From positions 18,757,001 to 18,821,000 of the forward strand of contig NC_069376.1 of assembly GCF_021730395.1 (NCBI RefSeq): 64,000 nt of DNA, given 5' to 3'. The DNA is from Mercenaria mercenaria. Its lineage: Eukaryota > Mollusca > Bivalvia > Venerida > Veneridae. Of this stretch, positions 12,501 through 22,126 are shown in pieces; position 1 is the stretch's first letter; the number at the start of each line of letters is the position of its first letter. A program made the translations under genes and the position numbers. Below the pieces are notes generated by a model that was given only the letters and a program-made list of their open reading frames with translations, searched no databases and was not told where the DNA came from.

Positions 12501-12968
12501 ATTACATAAAGGTGGACGGTTAACCTAACCAGTGTTCCGGGAATCGTGACCTGTACAAATCTGGTCTCAGTAAGCAACTGCGAACTTCTCTACACGATCA
12601 GAGGTGGAGGACAAAATTTAATGATTTCATAGTGGCTTCTAACAAATCGTCACAGAATACTTGCCTTGATATAGAACACATGGCCCTATGATAAGAAATC
12701 TCCAGTCTTCTTACTGAGCCAAGCCAGTGGGATGGTTACATTAAAACTTTCAACATTCTCAGGTAACTAAACAGTATTACATTTGATTAAACTTAAACAC
12801 AAATAGGTTTTTGTTTTGCCCATATAATTTATAAAGAAGACATTCAAACATATTTTCTCAGCAATCACAAGAGACAAGAATGAAAGTTTTTAAAAATCAT
12901 ACATTTCCAACTTAAAACCAACTACATACCATCTGATTGCACTGGAGGAAACACAAATGGTGACTGGC
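582..12968 (-). CDS. AGO: Argonaute (AGO1-4 clade), 5' part: N domain, L1, PAZ; MID/PIWI off the window
   Basis: Core protein of the miRNA/siRNA silencing complex; it binds guide RNA in the cytoplasm. Coding exons in transcription order are 12968-12930, 11941-11695, 11346-11226, then 9686-9505 or 9405-9224, then 7287-7151, 6508-6374, 4888-4801, 3815-3668 and 653-582. Every junction has AG/GT ends and joins in phase, except that the last donor (AAG|GTTTCT) is weak. The reading runs through a Pro-rich leader, the N domain ([14 protein letters not shown], then DPLPIGKDK), the end of N/L1 (LPGEGKDR...QALDV.MRHLPS), [20 protein letters not shown], and PAZ ([52 protein letters not shown], then [20 protein letters not shown]). 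The match to animal AGO1-4 is nearly gap-free; it is not a PIWI-clade protein. The next exon expected (ATARSAPDR...) is absent from 1-581, so the gene continues beyond base 1. The introns hold SINEs, a hAT element and a pearl-like array. Confidence 0.95.
770..974 (+). mobile_element. MITE flanked by TTAA, piggyBac-type target site
   Basis: Inverted ends CCCTTAGCCTGCT and AGCAGGGTAAGGG are bordered on both sides by TTAA (766-769 and 975-978), the target duplication of piggyBac-like transposons. A GTGCAGACCAAGATCAG / CTGATCATAGTCTGCAC palindrome sits inside. No coding capacity. Intronic to Argonaute. Confidence 0.7.
1431..1764 (-). repeat. tRNA-derived SINE, full length, with 12-bp target duplication
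   Basis: Read on the minus strand it starts CGCCTCGGTAGCCTAGTGG with A- and B-box-like blocks (TAGTGGTAGAGCG, GGTTCGATCCC). It has a central domain (CAGTATAATGTGACTGGG, ATTCCAGTGAGGCAG) and ends GACGTTAAACCCAAACAAAC. GTTCAAAATACT flanks it at 1419-1430 and 1765-1776. A diverged copy of the same family lies at 51918-52144. Confidence 0.85.
1783..3140. mobile_element. non-autonomous hAT-like DNA transposon
   Basis: Ends CAGGGCTTCGGAAATTT and AAATTTCCGGAGCCCTG are inverted repeats, and CTAACCTT (8 bp) is duplicated exactly at 1775-1782 and 3141-3148, the hallmark of hAT insertion. At 1,358 bp with only short ORFs and no recognisable transposase, it depends on another element for movement. Confidence 0.8.
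3384..3613 (-). repeat. tRNA-derived SINE remnant (GTGGTTAAG family)
   Basis: On the minus strand it begins GGTCTCCGTGGCCAAGTGGTTA, then CACTTGCCCCGCATCGATGTG and a CCCAGGTGCCCACTGG body. Related copies with the same tRNA head lie at 6800-7063, 19182-19265, 52824-52985, 59332-59550 and 60045-60300. Intronic. Confidence 0.6.
5230..6125 (-). repeat. pearl-like element with ~145-bp tandem units, in an Argonaute intron
   Basis: About six partly degraded units repeat TGACCTTGACCTTTGACC, CCCAAAGTCAGTAGGGG, AATAAGTACTATCAGCATGTG and GGTGCAGCGGTTCGCGAGTAAA. At the high-coordinate end is a short-motif tract (CGTACGAACGAACAAACAAAC). At the other end is a hairpin, CTGTCACTAATGGTGACA, next to AACAACAG. 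Read on the minus strand this gives microsatellite, tandem core, hairpin and CTGTTGTT, the same order as the other pearl-like copies in the window. Confidence 0.75.
6800..7063 (-). repeat. tRNA-derived SINE (GTGGTTAAG family)
   Basis: Minus strand reads AGAGGAACCTTAGTGGTCAAGTGGTTAAG and ends near a GTTAAATCC-type tail. It sits between two Argonaute PAZ-region exons. Confidence 0.6.
8256..8272. repeat. poly-C tract
   Basis: Seventeen consecutive C. Other long G/C runs are at 27303-27327 (G), 46941-46972 (C), 53013-53030 (G) and 54441-54484 (C). Such runs are error-prone in assemblies, so exact lengths are unreliable. Confidence 0.9.
8487..8580. repeat. foldback palindrome
   Basis: GCATATAGAGGACTTAGAGCG on the left and CGCTCTAAGTCCTCGATATGC on the right form an inverted repeat around a loop of about 40 bases. 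Intronic to Argonaute (between exons 7287-7151 and 9405-9224). Confidence 0.65.
9224..9405 (-). CDS. AGO: Argonaute alternative exon 4b (downstream copy of a duplicated exon)
   Basis: Second tandem version of the same exon, separated from 4a by a 99-bp intron (9406-9504). Acceptor ...TTCTCAG|GTGGAA and donor ATGAA|GTAAGT are strong. It is also 182 bp with the same phases; its terminal AA is completed to AAT by the next exon. Translation begins [18 protein letters not shown] and ends [12 protein letters not shown], close to vertebrate AGO2. Joining 4a to 4b puts the second exon out of frame and gives a stop six codons after the junction (ACG TGG AAC TTG AGT TAA), so only one copy can be used in a full-length mRNA. 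Which tissues use which copy cannot be read from the sequence. Confidence 0.93.
9505..9686 (-). CDS. AGO: Argonaute alternative exon 4a (upstream copy of a duplicated exon)
   Basis: This is the first of two tandem versions of the exon encoding the end of the N domain and start of linker L1. Acceptor ...CCTTAG|ATTGAG and donor CTAAC|GTGAGT are intact. Length is 182 bp, entering in phase 0 after GKDK and leaving with 2 bases (AC) that the next exon completes to ACT. The translation begins [18 protein letters not shown] and ends [18 protein letters not shown]. It differs from copy 4b at 20 of 61 residues. The changes cluster in the middle strand (TIQIKWMAQ versus KVTIRWIGQ) and in the loop after EALEGR (GLPIPF versus CQSIPI). 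It is the less vertebrate-like of the two. No stop or indel suggests decay. Confidence 0.92.
12147..12370. mobile_element. palindromic MITE, GAGCCGCGC family
   Basis: Ends GAGCCACACC...ACCAATATAGTGCATTTGC and GCAAATGTACTATATTGGTTTTC...GCGCGGCTC are inverted. Inside, AGTCTGGTCAGGATCCATGC is mirrored by GCATGGATCCTGACCAGACT. A second copy is at 29741-29942. Confidence 0.75.
12508..12665 (-). repeat. SINE fragment
   Basis: GGACGGTTAACCTAACCAGTGTTCC and the following ~150 bases match the body of the SINE at 17977-18260; the tRNA head and tail are missing. Confidence 0.55.
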
Positions 12969-13645
12969 CTGAAAAACAACAACAACAGCAACGCAATTAG
13001 TAAATAATCCCAAATTAAATTTTAACAATCCAATACTAGTATACAGCAAGATCTTGACTTAGGAACTGTGTAAAAATACTTCTGTAATGTAAATCATATC
13101 AAAATATGATTTCTAAAAATTAAGAAAAAAATTATCTGTCATGATTATGAGGCAAGGCAAAAGTTCTAAGTATTTTACAAACAGCAAAAGGGCACAATGT
13201 TTTTTACAGACTTAAGATGAGAAAAAAAATCTATATTATGTAAACGTGTGTACAATCATAAGTGCGGAACTGAAGATGTGCAGGCTGTATTGAAGAGTTC
13301 AGGCCCCAAACTATTAAACCCTCTTTTCTGCACTCAGCCCATTTATGTGGTTTGTTATCACATCGCACAAAGTGGACAAGACAGGACTGGACCAGGTGTC
13401 CCTTTATGTCAATGGAGTTATCCACTTTTTTGCATCGAGGTGACGCTATATATTACAATTCATTATTTCTTTGTATGTCAACCAATTAAAGAAAGGCTGA
13501 ATATATCTGTCTGTTCAAACAATGGAAAACTCAATTTTCCATCCTACCTAACATGATTGTACACGCAAATTTTACCATTAAACATATATTATGCCCATCT
13601 TTCTCTAAGATATTTTGTCATCATGATCATAGGATATTGTTTTAT

Positions 13646-14718
13646 CAGGGCTTAAGCTAGGCTAAGATTTTAGGGAGAAGTCACTTCTCCCTCAGGTAAG
13701 ATTAGGGAGAAGTGGAGAGATTTTAGGGAGAAGTGGCGGGATTTTAGGGAAAACGTGGAAAGATTTTAACACCATGACATGCAAGCTTAAAAAGGAACTA
13801 AATATGCTTAATATAATGTTACTATTTTTATTATTCCCTGTCTTTTTTACAAAGTCTATTAATTTAAAGGAAATAACAAATTCACTGAAAATGTCAGTGA
13901 TTGTGTTTTCTTATCATTTTTAACCTTGTGAATCTAATGTGATTATATAAACTGCAAATTCAAGTTTTTTTTCACTCTTGCAATGATTGTCCAAACCAAG
14001 AAAACCCTTTAAATATGAATACAATTAAAATTTTTTTAATCCATATCGGCAAAAAAAAAAATAAATCAAGCTCCCAGTGCTAATGCACTCAAAGTAACAA
14101 GTATGTGAATTAAATACATGTCAATAGCGGTGACATCACTATGACATCACACTGAATACACGTCTTCTTTGATCTGCTGGTGTCTCTTTGATAGGCTAAC
14201 TGGTGTCGGCACACATTAAAAGAAACAGTTGTCAAACAGGTTTAACCCAGTTTCTGATGGCAGGTGTCAAAAATTTGTGTAAATTTCAGTTAGGTTAATA
14301 TTTTAGTCACAGAAAGTGTCAGTGATAATATTATGTTTCTAAAGTTTGGGTTTTGAAAAATACGAGTAAAATTAAGTGGATTTAAGGAAATTATTCGAGC
14401 CAAACACGGTAAGATACTTTCTAAAGGTCAAAAAGAATGTGTAAGCTTATGTAATATAAATCCCTACTGCTTTGTTTATCAACAGTCAGTTTACAAAACA
14501 AGTGGCACCTTCGCACTTCTCCGTAATCTGAAGTAGGCGGAGCTTAAATTATGCCATCGTGTATTCCAGTCAAGTGTCAACAGGCCGATAGCGGATAACT
14601 GGAGGAGTGTGGATAATAAAATCGGGCGACTTGAATATCGCTTTGATGTTGGATTAGAGCGAAGTGGGGAGCTACAAAGCGACTATTTCGCTCAAGTCGC
14701 TCCCTAGCTCAAGCCCTG
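13646..14718. mobile_element. non-autonomous hAT-like element
   Basis: Inverted ends CAGGGCTTAAGCTAGG and CCTAGCTCAAGCCCTG enclose 1,073 bp. GTTTTAT flanks both ends (7 of the 8 bases expected for hAT). Near the left end GATTTTAGGGAGAAGTGG is repeated. No transposase. Confidence 0.65.
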
Positions 14719-14804
14719 GTTTTATATCTAGAAAATCTTCATCAAATATATTTAACTGGGCTAAATATCTAAACGAATTATGCTTAAAGAGCTGCAAGTA
14801 TAAT

Positions 14805-15825
14805 ACAAGAGCACCGCCTTGCGGGTGCTGACGCTCATCTGATTTTTTTTGTATAATAGAAATATTGTCCTACCCATGATTTTCTAAGTCTAAAAAGGGC
14901 CATCATTCTTGCAAAAAGCAGGATAGAGTTATGTTTCTTGATGTACAGTGTCCACTTATGATTGTGAAAAACTGTTGCAAGTTTTAAAGCAATAGCTTTG
15001 ATAGTTTATGAGAAAAGTTGCCTTAAACATAATACTCAACCAAGAAAATGATTTTCTAAGTCCAAAAGGGGCAATAATTATTGCAAAAAGCAGGATGGAG
15101 TTATGTTGCTTGCTGTACAGGGTCAGCTTATGATGGTGAACAAGTGTTGCAAGTTTCAAAGCAATAGCTTTGATAGTTTAAGAGAAAAAGTTGACCTAAA
15201 CATAAAACTTAACCAAGAAATCTGATATTTTCTAAGTCCAAAAGGGGCCATAAATCTTGCAAAAAGCAGGATGGAGTTATGTTTCTTGCTGTACAGGGTC
15301 AGCTTATGATGGTGAACAAGTGTTGCAAGTTATAAAGCAATAGCTTTGATAGTTTAGGATAAAAGCTGACCTAAACATAAAACTTAACCAAGAAAACTGA
15401 TTTTCTAAGTCCAAAAGGGGCAATAATTCTTGCAAAAAGCAAGATGGAGTTATGTTTCTTGATGTACAGGGTCTGCTTATGATGGTGAACAAGTATTCCA
15501 AGTTTCAAAGCAATAGCTTTGATAGTTTAGGAGAAAAGTTGACCTAAACATAAAACTTAACCAAGAAATCTGATATTTTCTAAGTACAAAAGGGGCCATA
15601 AATCTTGCAAAAAGCAAGATGGAGTTATGTTTCTTGCTATACTGGGTCAGCTTATGATGGTGAACAAGTCTTCCAAGTTTCAAAGCAATAGCTTTGATAG
15701 TTTAGGAGAAAAGCTGACCTAAACATAAAACTTAACCAGGCAACGCCGACGCCGACAACCGCTCAAGTGATGACAATAACTCATCATTTTTTTTCAAAAA
15801 ATCAGATGAGCTAAAAATGTTATTT
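14805..15825 (-). repeat. pearl-like element with ~175-bp tandem units (copy A, inverted)
   Basis: About five units share GCAAAAAGCAGGATGGAGTTATG, AGCAATAGCTTTGATAGTTTA and AAACATAAAACTTAACCA. On the minus strand the element begins AGCTCATCTGATTTTTT with a CGGCGTCGGCGT tract and ends ATCAGATGAGCGTCAGCACC followed by the CCGCAAGGCGG hairpin and GCTCTTGT. The copy at 31598-32975 is in the opposite orientation. Confidence 0.8.
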
Positions 15826-16666
15826 AGTTACAGCCTTTCATTATAAGAACTTCCAGTTTTTATAGTGGCATTACATTTCTGTAGTATATATACATAATAT
15901 TATACAAGTGTAGTATTTGTAACTCAAGTTTATACACAATACAACATTATTATTCCATGTTTACACATCATATAATAATTATTCGTATTTTTAAGTATAG
16001 TATCAGATTTGGGCATAATATATCTTTAAAAATTGTACAGTTAGTTTAAGCTAGCTAGGCTACAGTTATACATGTAAGTTAAATCTATAGCATGCACCGG
16101 AGTATCTTTCTGAACAAGGAAATTTATAGATTAGATCATTCCTGAAAATGAAAACTCATGAAAAAGGAAGAAAACTTATAAAATTAAAGAACTACCATCA
16201 CTGACTGTAAACCACAGAGTGACAAGATTTCACATTTACAATGAACATACAATATCGTATTTGTATATGCATGATATGACCAAGCAAAACTCTGCTAAGT
16301 GCTTCTTTAATAAATGTATAAATTTATAAGTCTTTGAACATTTTCACTCTGGTCACTTGATACATACTTAGAAATGTTCAACACACAATACTTATATAGA
16401 TTCTATCTAAAAACAAGTGTTTTTTCTTGGAACTGTTTTGTATTTCAACTTTCTTAAAATTATTTACATGAGATTAATTTATCATGTCTGCACAAGAAAA
16501 TGTTTATTGCATTCACTTAAAGAAACAGTTATGCAGTTTCTGTACTGAGGTTGTGAAATGTTATAGAATTGAAATTACTATGATTGTAATAACTGAAACA
16601 AAAGGAACTAGAGCTGTCACAGAGTGAGGAATAATACCACCACAATACTGCATGGCAACTATTAGA

Positions 16667-16779
16667 GAAATGGCCACAGTAAGGTGTACCTGGGTGTCAG
16701 TGTGTAATGGCCACAAGAAGGTGTACCTGTGTCACAGTGTGTAATGGCCACAAGAAGGTGTACCTGTGTCACAGTGTGT
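16667..16779. repeat. 37-bp tandem repeat, about three units
   Basis: The unit GTAATGGCCACAAGAAGGTG + TACCTGTGTCACAGTGT is repeated with few changes. It lies just inside a fragment beginning TAGAGCTGTCACAGAGTGA that resembles the hairpin end of the pearl-like elements. Confidence 0.7.
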
Positions 16780-17699
16780 AAACCATGAGTTTGACAAATT
16801 TTAAGTTGGAAAGGGGCCATAACTACGTCAAAAATTCATGGTTCGTAGGCAAAGTCGAACTTGACCTGTATTGTACAAAAAAAATATTTAAATCTGTCAA
16901 GCCTTTCATGAGTAATTGTCAGGAAACCATGAAAACCAATGGACCAACCATCAAGCTCACTCCTATATACCCACCCAAACACTTTGTTTGTGGGGGTATA
17001 AAAAAAAACATCCTGTCTTAAGCTTAAGATAAATTTCAGAGCAGCAGCAGACAGCAGTTATTCAAGAATATTAATTGTTGCTGTTTTTCTTTATATCAAA
17101 AGAGTATATATATGGAAACAATGTCAAAACACATACACGTAGAATGATGAATTATTAGGGGAAAAAAGCTTTTCAAACGCAACCTATCTCAAACTTACCA
17201 TTTTCATGAAACACAAAAACAAAAGAGGAACAAATATCATAATCCTATATACATGGTATAGAAATTTTAAATAAAAACACTTTGTAAACTGTATTTGTTA
17301 ATGTCACATTGCAATAATTGATTTTAACTGAATTTCTTGCATTGAAAATCCTGTCTGCAATTCATAAAGCTGTTATACAGAGTTTGTTCAAGTCTGCGTA
17401 GCTTTCAGGCAGCAGCCAATGGAACTTAAACCAAAGTTTTAATTACAATTAAACATTTCACCATTCTTAAACCCTTGTACCGTTATGCTAGACAAAAGTG
17501 TACCACAGTGAACACCAATGCCAAAGGTTTAGCTCTAGAGTATATGAAAAATCAGCACCAAAATGGAAAGTTCTACACAGTCTAGCTAAACATCTTCTGG
17601 CAATTGCATTGTTTGAAAAAAAAAAGCTATTACATGTACATGTGTATCTAAATCTTGTGTACAGAGAAGTTGTGATTCATATAATACTGCTTTATCAGT

Positions 17700-17911
17700 A
17701 TACTGTGAAATCACTAATATTCGTGAGGGACTATTTTTCGTGGATTTTTTGGTTGAGTCAATCCACGAAATTAAATCCCAATGAACAAGTAAAATTCCCA
17801 ATAATTCTGTGATCAAAAGTTGAAATTCACGAATTCATATCTCCACGAAATTGCCATTTTGACCAAAACCACGAAATTTCATGCCCATGAAATTAAATGA
17901 TTATACAGTAT
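17700..17911. mobile_element. MITE with ATACTGT ends and TA target site
   Basis: Left TATACTGTGAAATCACTAATA and right AATGATTATACAGTATA are inverted. The inside repeats CCACGAAATT in both orientations. 212 bp, non-coding. Confidence 0.65.
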
Positions 17912-17976
17912 AAGATTAGATGATGCCTTTATTAAACAGGTTCCTCATAAATATGCTGTATTTTGCAAACTTTTCT

Positions 17977-18260
17977 TGTTTGTTTGTTTTGGGTTTAACG
18001 CCGTTTTTAAACAGTATTTCAGTCATGTAACCGTGGACAGTTAACCTAACTAGTGTTCCTGGATTCTGTACCAGTACAAACATGTTCTCCGCAAGTAACT
18101 GCCAACTTCTCCACATGAATCAGGTGGAGAACTAATGATTTCAGACACAATGTCGTTTATCATATAGTCACGGAGAACATACGCCCGCCCAAGGAATGAA
18201 CTCATGACCCGGCGATCCGTAGACTAACGCTCTACCTACTGAGCTAAGCGGGCGGGTATC
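17977..18260 (-). repeat. tRNA-derived SINE with 10-bp target duplication
   Basis: Minus strand: CCCGCCCGCTTAGCTCAGTA, then TAGAGCGTTAGTC and GGGTCATGAGTTCATTCC (tRNA-like A/B boxes), a body with ACTTGCGGAGAACATG, and tail GGCGTTAAACCCAAAACAAA. AAACTTTTCT flanks it at 17967-17976 and 18261-18270. Confidence 0.85.
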
Positions 18261-18418
18261 AAACTTTTCTACAAATACATAGACTAGCTATTAAGATGAA
18301 ACAACAAATCAGGCCCGACTTTCAAGGGGGAAACCCTTGTCTTATAAACGAGTAAATATGGCAAGTGTCTGCCAATAATTGTCCAATTAACTTGGAATCC
18401 CTCTACAACAATATGTTT

Positions 18419-18545
18419 AACCCTTAGCCTGCTTAATTTCTAAAATGGACCTGTCCATCATTCAATTTGGGCAATACCATTTATCATTCCAAAGGGTGTT
18501 CACTTAAAATTTACTGACAGAAAGCAAAGTGTTAAAAGTTGAACG
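18419..18545 (+). repeat. truncated CCCTTAGCCTGCT MITE
   Basis: Begins TTTAACCCTTAGCCTGCTTAA like the element at 770-974 and continues CATTCAATTTGGGCAATACC, matching 30-80 in reverse sense; no right end. Confidence 0.5.
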
Positions 18546-21500
18546 TGTGGTACTAATAATTTGCTATGTTCTGAATGGTGTTTATGAAATCACAACTACT
18601 CTTGTATCAGTCTAGTTACATTCTTTTCATTTTTCACAGATGTATTACAAGAACACATCCACTGTAATAATTCTCTAGAACTATTCTAGCTGCTAAAATT
18701 TAATGAGAAATAATAACAACACTGAATTGCCAGACAATGTATCTCTACTGACAGAGTGTTAAAGCTATATTATAACTAATACAACATTTTGAAAATTCAG
18801 ACAAGTGACTTTATTCACTTTGTTCTATTTTTGTAGCAACTTTAGATTCTTGTACAGAAAATACAATTTCTGCCAGGAACCAGTATTTTTTTGTTGTAAA
18901 CATGTTTATATACCATTCTTGCTGGAAAAGGCTTGTTAAAAGAAACAAACTTAAAAGGCAAGAATGGGCTTTTTAGTCTTCCATGTAGTATTAGCCTAAA
19001 AATGCATTTTCCACAAGAGCTGCTTTTCACTGAAGATAAATTACATTAGCCAGTGAATGATCAACTATGATTACATTTCTACTGATTTACTGTTTCTATA
19101 CAGAAAATTTTTAAAATCTAAAATTTAACACATACTTTTAAAAATACAGGGCTTGAATTTTGACAAGAAAGGTTATGGTCAGAGACCTCCATAGCCGAGT
19201 GGTTAAGGTCGCTGACTATGAATCACTTGACACACATTGCTGTGGCCTGTGGTGTCTTGGACAACTCACTTGGAATATAAAAATCCTTTCCTTTTGATGA
19301 AAAAATGTAGGTTTGGGGTAGGGGGAAAAAATCAAAAGGGACCCTTCTCTAGGGTTACGAGTCTGAAAGCCAAAGCTTTTATACAAAAGAGTTCTGAAAA
19401 GAAAACAACTGATTGGCAAGGCCATAACATAGCATGCCTCGATTTCAAATGAAGTGAATAAAATGTACCAATTTGTTTTCAGAAGTATGCTAATTAAGTT
19501 TATACTGCCTGTATATATAAATTTCCTGACAAAATTCTTCTTTTAAATGTTTGCATTTTCCTCTGTTTATCTGCAGTATGCCATTGTTGCAGAATGAAAC
19601 TCTGGGGAGGCCCGGATAGTAGGCTGATACAAATGTATATATTATCCAAATGAACCTGTCCTTCATGCCCATGTTGGCAAATTCTTTGCGAAACTTGTAA
19701 AGCGGGAACAGAAAGTCAACGCATGTGGAAAATGATCAAAGTAGAGAGAATATAACTGCATGAGTTAGTACAGGACAATAACATGGGAGTGCTGACAATA
19801 ACAGATTTGAATTCAAAATATTGCATTTTCTGAAGAGGTGATCCCTATACAAGTAACTCAGGGCTCTGGAAGGGCTTTCTTCATCTATTTTTGTTTCTTT
19901 TCAACTAACATTTTTTGAAACAAACCAGCTTCTTAATTTATACCTATAAAAAGCGCCTTTATACAATATTTAAATGATCTATATATGATACTAAAATTTC
20001 ATTACAAAAATGGAACTACTATATTTTTGCTGCAGAAAAATTGATCACTTTTCACAGAAATGGGTGTATCATTTTTTTGTCAACATGGTATGACTTTAAG
20101 TCAGTTTTTCACCCAATTTTATTTAGTTCTAAACAAGAAATAAATAGAATACATCCATGTTTTTCCTGAATATTTTATCTAGAAATTACTTGTATTTTAC
20201 AAACTTCAAAATGTTCTGATAATTTCAAGCACTTACTTGTAAATATATCAATTTCGGTAAAACTATATATTTTCGTTACAAAATACCTATTATCAACAAA
20301 GTTAATTATATACCTTACTTTCAAAAGTTACAAAACTGCATAGTACAGAATCTTGTAACCCTGGCTAATAACTGCTGTGAATGTGTGATGTCATTTCTGA
20401 CATCGTTTTACTCTGTGTTGCCATATTAAGAAGTTCATGAACATTGTTCAATACTTTAAACATGATTTAAATAATTTAAATAACAAGTTCTTGTTTTAAA
20501 ATACCTTGTGTTTTTAGGTACGTAATAAACAACTTACTAAGTGTCAATGACGTGCCTTACATGCTTACTAGCACTCTTAAGCCCTTATTGGCACACAGGC
20601 AAAGCCCTCATGTAAATATAGATTTAATCATGCTACCAACCACTAAAGGCACTCCATTGCCGTTAACATTGGTATATAAAATTCCATATATATACATAAG
20701 CAGGAGACATTCAGCAGCCTTGACAGTGTATTGTTTAAATTGAATGAGGCATGCAAATGGCAGACTCTACTAGATGATGCAGCAGTATGGTGGATTAGTA
20801 CAGCTATCAAGCAGCATGCGCACCAGCTAGGGTGTGCGCAAGTATGTGTAAAATATTTGTGTACATATTTCAGATAACTGCACTGAAACACATTATCTGT
20901 CACTCATATTGTACACAATGCAGTATGACATCAGAGAAGTGTAATTCAGAAAAATTATCAAACAGTCAGTAAGCACTCTTGAAATTTCTCTATTCACCTA
21001 ATGCCTGGAGTTTGGCATATTTGAAATAACACCCCTCCAGACTTTTCGAAACTTAGAAAGTACATTTTGTTGTGCGGAAATTGTAAATGAAACACAAGAA
21101 CATATACTGTAGTGCTTCAAGGCAGTGTGTATTAATAAAAACACTTGTGGAATCTATAAAATACAAAGAGAAGCTCTCGGCAGGCTGTCTCGGAGACTCC
21201 ACTGTGTTAGTCACACTGCAAAAATTTGCTGTAAAAAAGAAAGAATGTACCTTTTTGTTACAAAAAAATCAATTTAAACAGTCAAGACTGATAAATATTC
21301 CTAAATGAATGATTTTAGATGAAAACAAGGATGAGATCTGACTGTGAAGTCAGCAGTTTACTTTCACAATATAAACTTAGACTAGAGAATATCATTTTTG
21401 ATACGCAGCTAACGAGAATGCGTGAAACTGATATTGTCTTAGGCGAAAATCAAAATGAACAGACATGCCAGTAAAAAATACATGCATACAATGTTGGACA

Positions 21501-22095
21501 TTTTAAGAGCAACAAAAGTGCAACTTATCATTAGACATCTGATGAGTCTACACAAAAAATTCAGTTAGAAATACAACAGAGGACTGATGTCTGCAGGTAG
21601 GGTCGAGTTATCCATACTGCTGTACTATTGATAACAGAGAGTCCTAACACATAACACTGCTCTTTACAAGCTTGGCTGTCTGAGTGTCTATTTTAAGAAA
21701 AGAAAAAAATCAGAATCGAGAAAAGCAACTGGTTGCACTTGATTAAGAATTTAGTAAGATTTTTCCGTGTTAGAAAATTAATCAATCTATCCTACATCTG
21801 TTAATAGGCTTGATTTTGGTGTGCCCAAATATCTAAAACAGTCAAATTGCAACTGTATATGCTTAAACTAGCAAAAAACTTTCTGATTTGATAAAAGAAG
21901 CAACACAAAAATATATTCCACCTTTGAAAATCCATTTCTTATGAAAAGGTATGTAGTACAAAAATGTTTTCAGACAGGTCTTAAAAGAGGATCAGTTCAT
22001 TTGAAATGCCTGTCACAAAAGGCCTGTTTGGCGTAAAAAAGGGGTTCGTAATGCCAAATGTCCCTTCAAGAGCCCCTGGCTGGTCACTTACGTAC
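18546..22095. other. no gene recognised; SINE fragment near 19182-19265
   Basis: AT-rich DNA with scattered stop codons on both strands. The only structure I see is a tRNA-like SINE head (ACCTCCATAGCCGAGTGGTTAAGG). If the candidate exon at 22096-22126 is right, this belongs to the first coding intron of Argonaute. Confidence 0.6.
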
Positions 22096-22126
22096 CACCA
22101 ACCGAGCCATTCATCTGACCGGTCAT
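22096..22126 (-). CDS. AGO: candidate first coding exon of the Argonaute gene
   Basis: On the minus strand an ATG at 22126 opens MTGQMNGSVG and reaches G|GTACGT. That leaves phase 1, which is what the 12968-12930 exon needs, giving ...[19 protein letters not shown] stronger overlapping donor (GTAC|GTAAGT) lies 4 bases further on but gives the wrong phase. Start and donor are inferred from phase alone; there is no protein match in so short a stretch. If correct, the first coding intron is about 9.1 kb. Confidence 0.35.
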
